Assembly (NCBI GenBank): GCA_012729335.1
Contig: JAAYDJ010000036.1
Location: 1 to 64,000 of the forward strand
Length of the DNA stretch: 64,000 nt
Source of the DNA: Bacteroidales bacterium
Lineage (GTDB): Bacteria; Bacteroidota; Bacteroidia; Bacteroidales; Prolixibacteraceae
Reading direction: 5' to 3'
The position numbers and the translations under genes were made by a program. This document shows positions 61,531 to 64,000 of this stretch, one piece after another. Under the pieces are notes generated by a model. That model was not told the origin of the DNA and ran no database searches. It worked only from the letters and a program-made list of their open reading frames with translations. Numbering within the stretch: position 1 is the first letter of the stretch; each line of letters starts with the position of its first letter.

Positions 61531-64000
61531 CTAGGGCTGGGTGGGGTACCTGCTTACAAACTCATCGAGGGTGGCCCCCAGTTTGACAGCCATGGTGTTG
61601 TCGCCAGCCACCTGGGCGGTTCGCGCCATCTTTTGCATGTAAAAAAGGTTGCGCTGCATCTCATCCATCACATCACCTGAAAGCTGTAACCTCCTGGGCA
61701 TGGACATGAGATAATTGAGATTCTCACTGAAGGTACGCAGAGCGTCTTCGGTATGCTTCACGGCCTTTTCATTGGCCCCGGCAGCGTAAAGTGTGGCAAT
61801 CATTTCGAGCGAAAAATATTCGTAGGGAACCACCGACACGGGTACCATCTCAAATCCCTTCTCGATAACCGTCACCGCGGAATCCTTCCTGCCCTCTTCA
61901 ACCAGGGTTGAGGCCAGACGGTTGAAGTTGTTGCGGATGTTGGTCATCATACGGCTGTTGTTCTCATCGATATAAACCGAAGGATCGTTCATGTTGCCCC
62001 ATTTGAACTTGTTGAAGAGATTGTCATACATGAGATCGGTGGCAGCACGGCCAAAATTGATTCGGTCGGGGGCCGCATTGCCCGCCTTGATGGGTACCAG
62101 ACGATAGGCAAACCCCTCCAGCTGAAAGTAATCCTGAAGATTCAGAAACTTCGAAGGACCAATGGTGATGGCAAAGTATATAGGCCTTTCCCAGTTGTTG
62201 TGGGCGATCATGTCCAGGATCATATATTCATCCTTGGCCAGATAATCCCTGTCGCTCAGATCGATGTACATGGTATCCACAATCTTGTCATAATCCTGGG
62301 GCCTCACCACCTGATGACGGATCACCGCTTCCTTGTCGACTTTAAAGGTCAGTTTTTTCTTGGGGATATAGGCGGCGTTATCGGCCTGGACCAGTTTGGT
62401 GGCCGGGTCGTCACTGTTCACAAAATTGACAGCTTCGGTCAGCTCAATCGACTCCCTTCTGATCCGCGGATTATCAAGCAGGTAAATGATGTCGCGGGTC
62501 CCCTGCGTATACTTCTCTTCCGGAAGGGAAAAAGGCAGGGGCTTTGATTCGTATGCCTGCTTCTTCATCTGGGTAATGTACCAGTCGGTTTGCAGGTAGC
62601 TGAGGTTGCATACCCTGACATCGGTTCTGACTCCTTCGACCTCCTGGTTGTACCACAAGGGGAAGGTGTCGTTATCGCCGTTGGTAAAGACCACGGCCTG
62701 TTCAGCGCATGTCTTCAGGTAGTTGGCTCCCAGATCACGGGCGGTATAGCGGTTTGACCGGTCATGGTCGTCCCAATTCTCGGCGATCATGATCCCCGGA
62801 ACCAGTACCAGGGTGACCAGGGTGACCAGCGCAGCGTTCAGGGAATCAGGAAGCACCTTTTTGAGGGCTTCCACCAATGCGAGAACCCCAAGCCCGATCC
62901 AAATGGCATAGGCATAGAAAGATCCGGCAAAGGCATAGTCCCTCTCGCGGGGCTGCACCGGATACTGGTTGAGATACACCACAATGGCCAGCCCTGTCAT
63001 CACAAAGAGCAGGAATACCAGCCAAAGCCCCCTTTTGCCTTCACGCCCCTTGTTGTACTGGTAGAAAATCCCCAGCAATCCCAGGATCAGGGGCAGCATG
63101 TAGAATTTATTGGTGGCCCGGTTCTGCATGGATGGCGGCCGCGCATCCTGGTCCCCCAACCGGTAATTGTCGAGAAATCCGATCCCGGTAATCCAGTTGC
63201 CGTGTAACACGCCCCCGTGACTCTGCACATCATCCTGCCTACCGGCAAAGTTCCACATAAAATAGCGTAGATACATATGCCCCACCTGATACCGGAAGAA
63301 AAACCGGAGGTTCTCTCCCATCGTCGGTTTGGTAATCACGACCCGCTCCCCCTGTTCGTTGACATGCTGGATCCTGCGGCCCTTTATACGGCCCCAGCTT
63401 TCGTACTCAGGCCCGTGCTGGGGATCCTGGTTGCTCCACATCCTGGGAAAAAGGGTCTTGAACTTGTCGTCATAGTTGGGAACCACCCGGTGGTCGGTGA
63501 CCACGTATTTGCCGTCACGCTGGCTGTAATAAGGACTTCCCTGCTTATAACGCTCGGCAGGATTAAGGGGGGAATTGTAAAACTGACCATAAAATAGCGG
63601 CCTTGAGCCGTATTGTTCACGGTTGAGGTAGCCCTGAAGGCTGAAGGTATCGTTCGGACTGTTCTGGTCCATGGGTGTTCCCGCCGCGGAGCGGATGATA
63701 ATCAGAATAAACGAGGAGTAGCCGATCATGATGACGGTGACCGCCACAGCCAGAGTGTTGAGCCAGACCTTGTTTTTCTTTTCGGTCCACCAGATGGCAT
63801 ACACCAGTCCCGCAGCCAGAAGTACGAGGTAGATGAGAGACCCGGAGTGATAGGGTAGTCCCACCCCGTTGACAAAGATGAGTTCAAACCAGGAGGCGAC
63901 CTTCACAAACCCCGGAACGATGACGTACATGATACCTCCCAGGATAGCCACCGATACCAGCAGGGCATAGAGGATCCCCTTGTTGGTGACCTCATATTTC
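61531..64000 (-). CDS. DUF2723 protein (5' end beyond window)
   Basis: Large membrane protein with GT-C-like glycosyltransferase topology, at least 823 residues here; the frame is still open at the right edge (continuing upstream as KYEVTNKGILYALL), so the start and the N-terminal membrane part lie outside. Visible are several hydrophobic segments (VYAIWWTEKKNKVWLNTLAV, LGLLGIFYQYNKG, YAIWIGLGVLALVEALKK) and then a soluble C-terminal half with the family's FTNGDNDTFPLWYNQEVEGVRTDVRVCNLSYL stretch and helical repeats at the end. DUF2723 proteins are thought to be protein O-mannosyltransferase-like; activity is unproven. Confidence 0.9.
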   Translation of the reverse strand, partial: KYEVTNKGILYALLVSVAILGGIMYVIVPGFVKVASWFELIFVNGVGLPYHSGSLIYLVLLAAGLVYAIWWTEKKNKVWLNTLAVAVTVIMIGYSSFILIIIRSAAGTPMDQNSPNDTFSLQGYLNREQYGSRPLFYGQFYNSPLNPAERYKQGSPYYSQRDGKYVVTDHRVVPNYDDKFKTLFPRMWSNQDPQHGPEYESWGRIKGRRIQHVNEQGERVVITKPTMGENLRFFFRYQVGHMYLRYFMWNFAGRQDDVQSHGGVLHGNWITGIGFLDNYRLGDQDARPPSMQNRATNKFYMLPLILGLLGIFYQYNKGREGKRGLWLVFLLFVMTGLAIVVYLNQYPVQPRERDYAFAGSFYAYAIWIGLGVLALVEALKKVLPDSLNAALVTLVTLVLVPGIMIAENWDDHDRSNRYTARDLGANYLKTCAEQAVVFTNGDNDTFPLWYNQEVEGVRTDVRVCNLSYLQTDWYITQMKKQAYESKPLPFSLPEEKYTQGTRDIIYLLDNPRIRRESIELTEAVNFVNSDDPATKLVQADNAAYIPKKKLTFKVDKEAVIRHQVVRPQDYDKIVDTMYIDLSDRDYLAKDEYMILDMIAHNNWERPIYFAITIGPSKFLNLQDYFQLEGFAYRLVPIKAGNAAPDRINFGRAATDLMYDNLFNKFKWGNMNDPSVYIDENNSRMMTNIRNNFNRLASTLVEEGRKDSAVTVIEKGFEMVPVSVVPYEYFSLEMIATLYAAGANEKAVKHTEDALRTFSENLNYLMSMPRRLQLSGDVMDEMQRNLFYMQKMARTAQVAGDNTMAVKLGATLDEFVSRYPTQP

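Overview
The window reads as a chromosomal segment of a Bacteroidota bacterium, most likely from the Bacteroidales/Marinilabiliales neighbourhood. The grounds are a SusC/SusD pair behind an ECF sigma factor and a FecR anti-sigma factor, several TAnnTTTG (-7) promoter boxes, Bacteroidota-type lipoprotein signals, and families typical of the phylum (DUF2723, DUF6427, bacterial GH3, DUF3108, PD40-TPR proteins). By eye most of the window is moderately GC-rich (mid-50s percent), with one clearly more AT-rich block at about 43.3-48.6 kb ending beside a tRNA-Asn gene. No rRNA, CRISPR array, transposase or phage genes were seen.

Layout. 1-9.4 kb: a truncated RhlE-type RNA helicase, a secreted S9 peptidase, a PiT phosphate transporter, and an amtB-glnK ammonium module with a possible 46-codon ORF between the two genes. 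9.5-12.4 kb: a PD40/TPR protein with one haem c motif, then a small DUF5320 protein whose 3' end has been amplified as a 46-bp tandem repeat. 12.6-19.7 kb: ECF sigma, FecR, SusC, SusD and a strong terminator; no glycoside hydrolase is attached. 19.8-23.6 kb: a two-gene respiratory module made of two cytochrome bd-like membrane proteins, the second fused to eight c-type haem sites. 23.6-28.9 kb: a HAD phosphatase, a hybrid histidine kinase with REC and HPt domains, and an NtrC-type sigma-54 activator, followed by a paired palindrome element and a sigma-54-like promoter with no annotated gene behind it. 28.9-39.9 kb: an anion permease, a seven-gene TetR-regulated ABC efflux operon, and a divergent quinol-type nitric oxide reductase. 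40-48.6 kb: a coiled-coil membrane protein preceded by the same paired palindrome, a GH123-like lipoprotein, a beta-barrel protein, a DUF1593 protein, and an AT-rich ECF sigma/membrane protein/serine hydrolase operon, then tRNA-Asn. 48.8-64 kb: housekeeping genes (PfkB kinase, deoxynucleoside kinase, GH3, CvpA, TyrS), a Wzz/O-antigen-ligase pair, and a leftward gene run DUF2723-purD-DUF6427-tsaB-DUF3108-efp.

The two points most worth following are (i) the bd-like octahaem fusion with its partner subunit, a likely menaquinol-oxidising complex with an extracytoplasmic haem wire, and (ii) a matched regulatory element (an exact 13-bp palindrome plus a second TCA-N3-TGA site 19 bp later, then a GG-N10-GC sigma-54-type promoter about 90 bp downstream). 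One copy lies just after the NtrC-type regulator gene and the other before the coiled-coil gene 12 kb away. All functional statements come from reading motifs; no database search was run.
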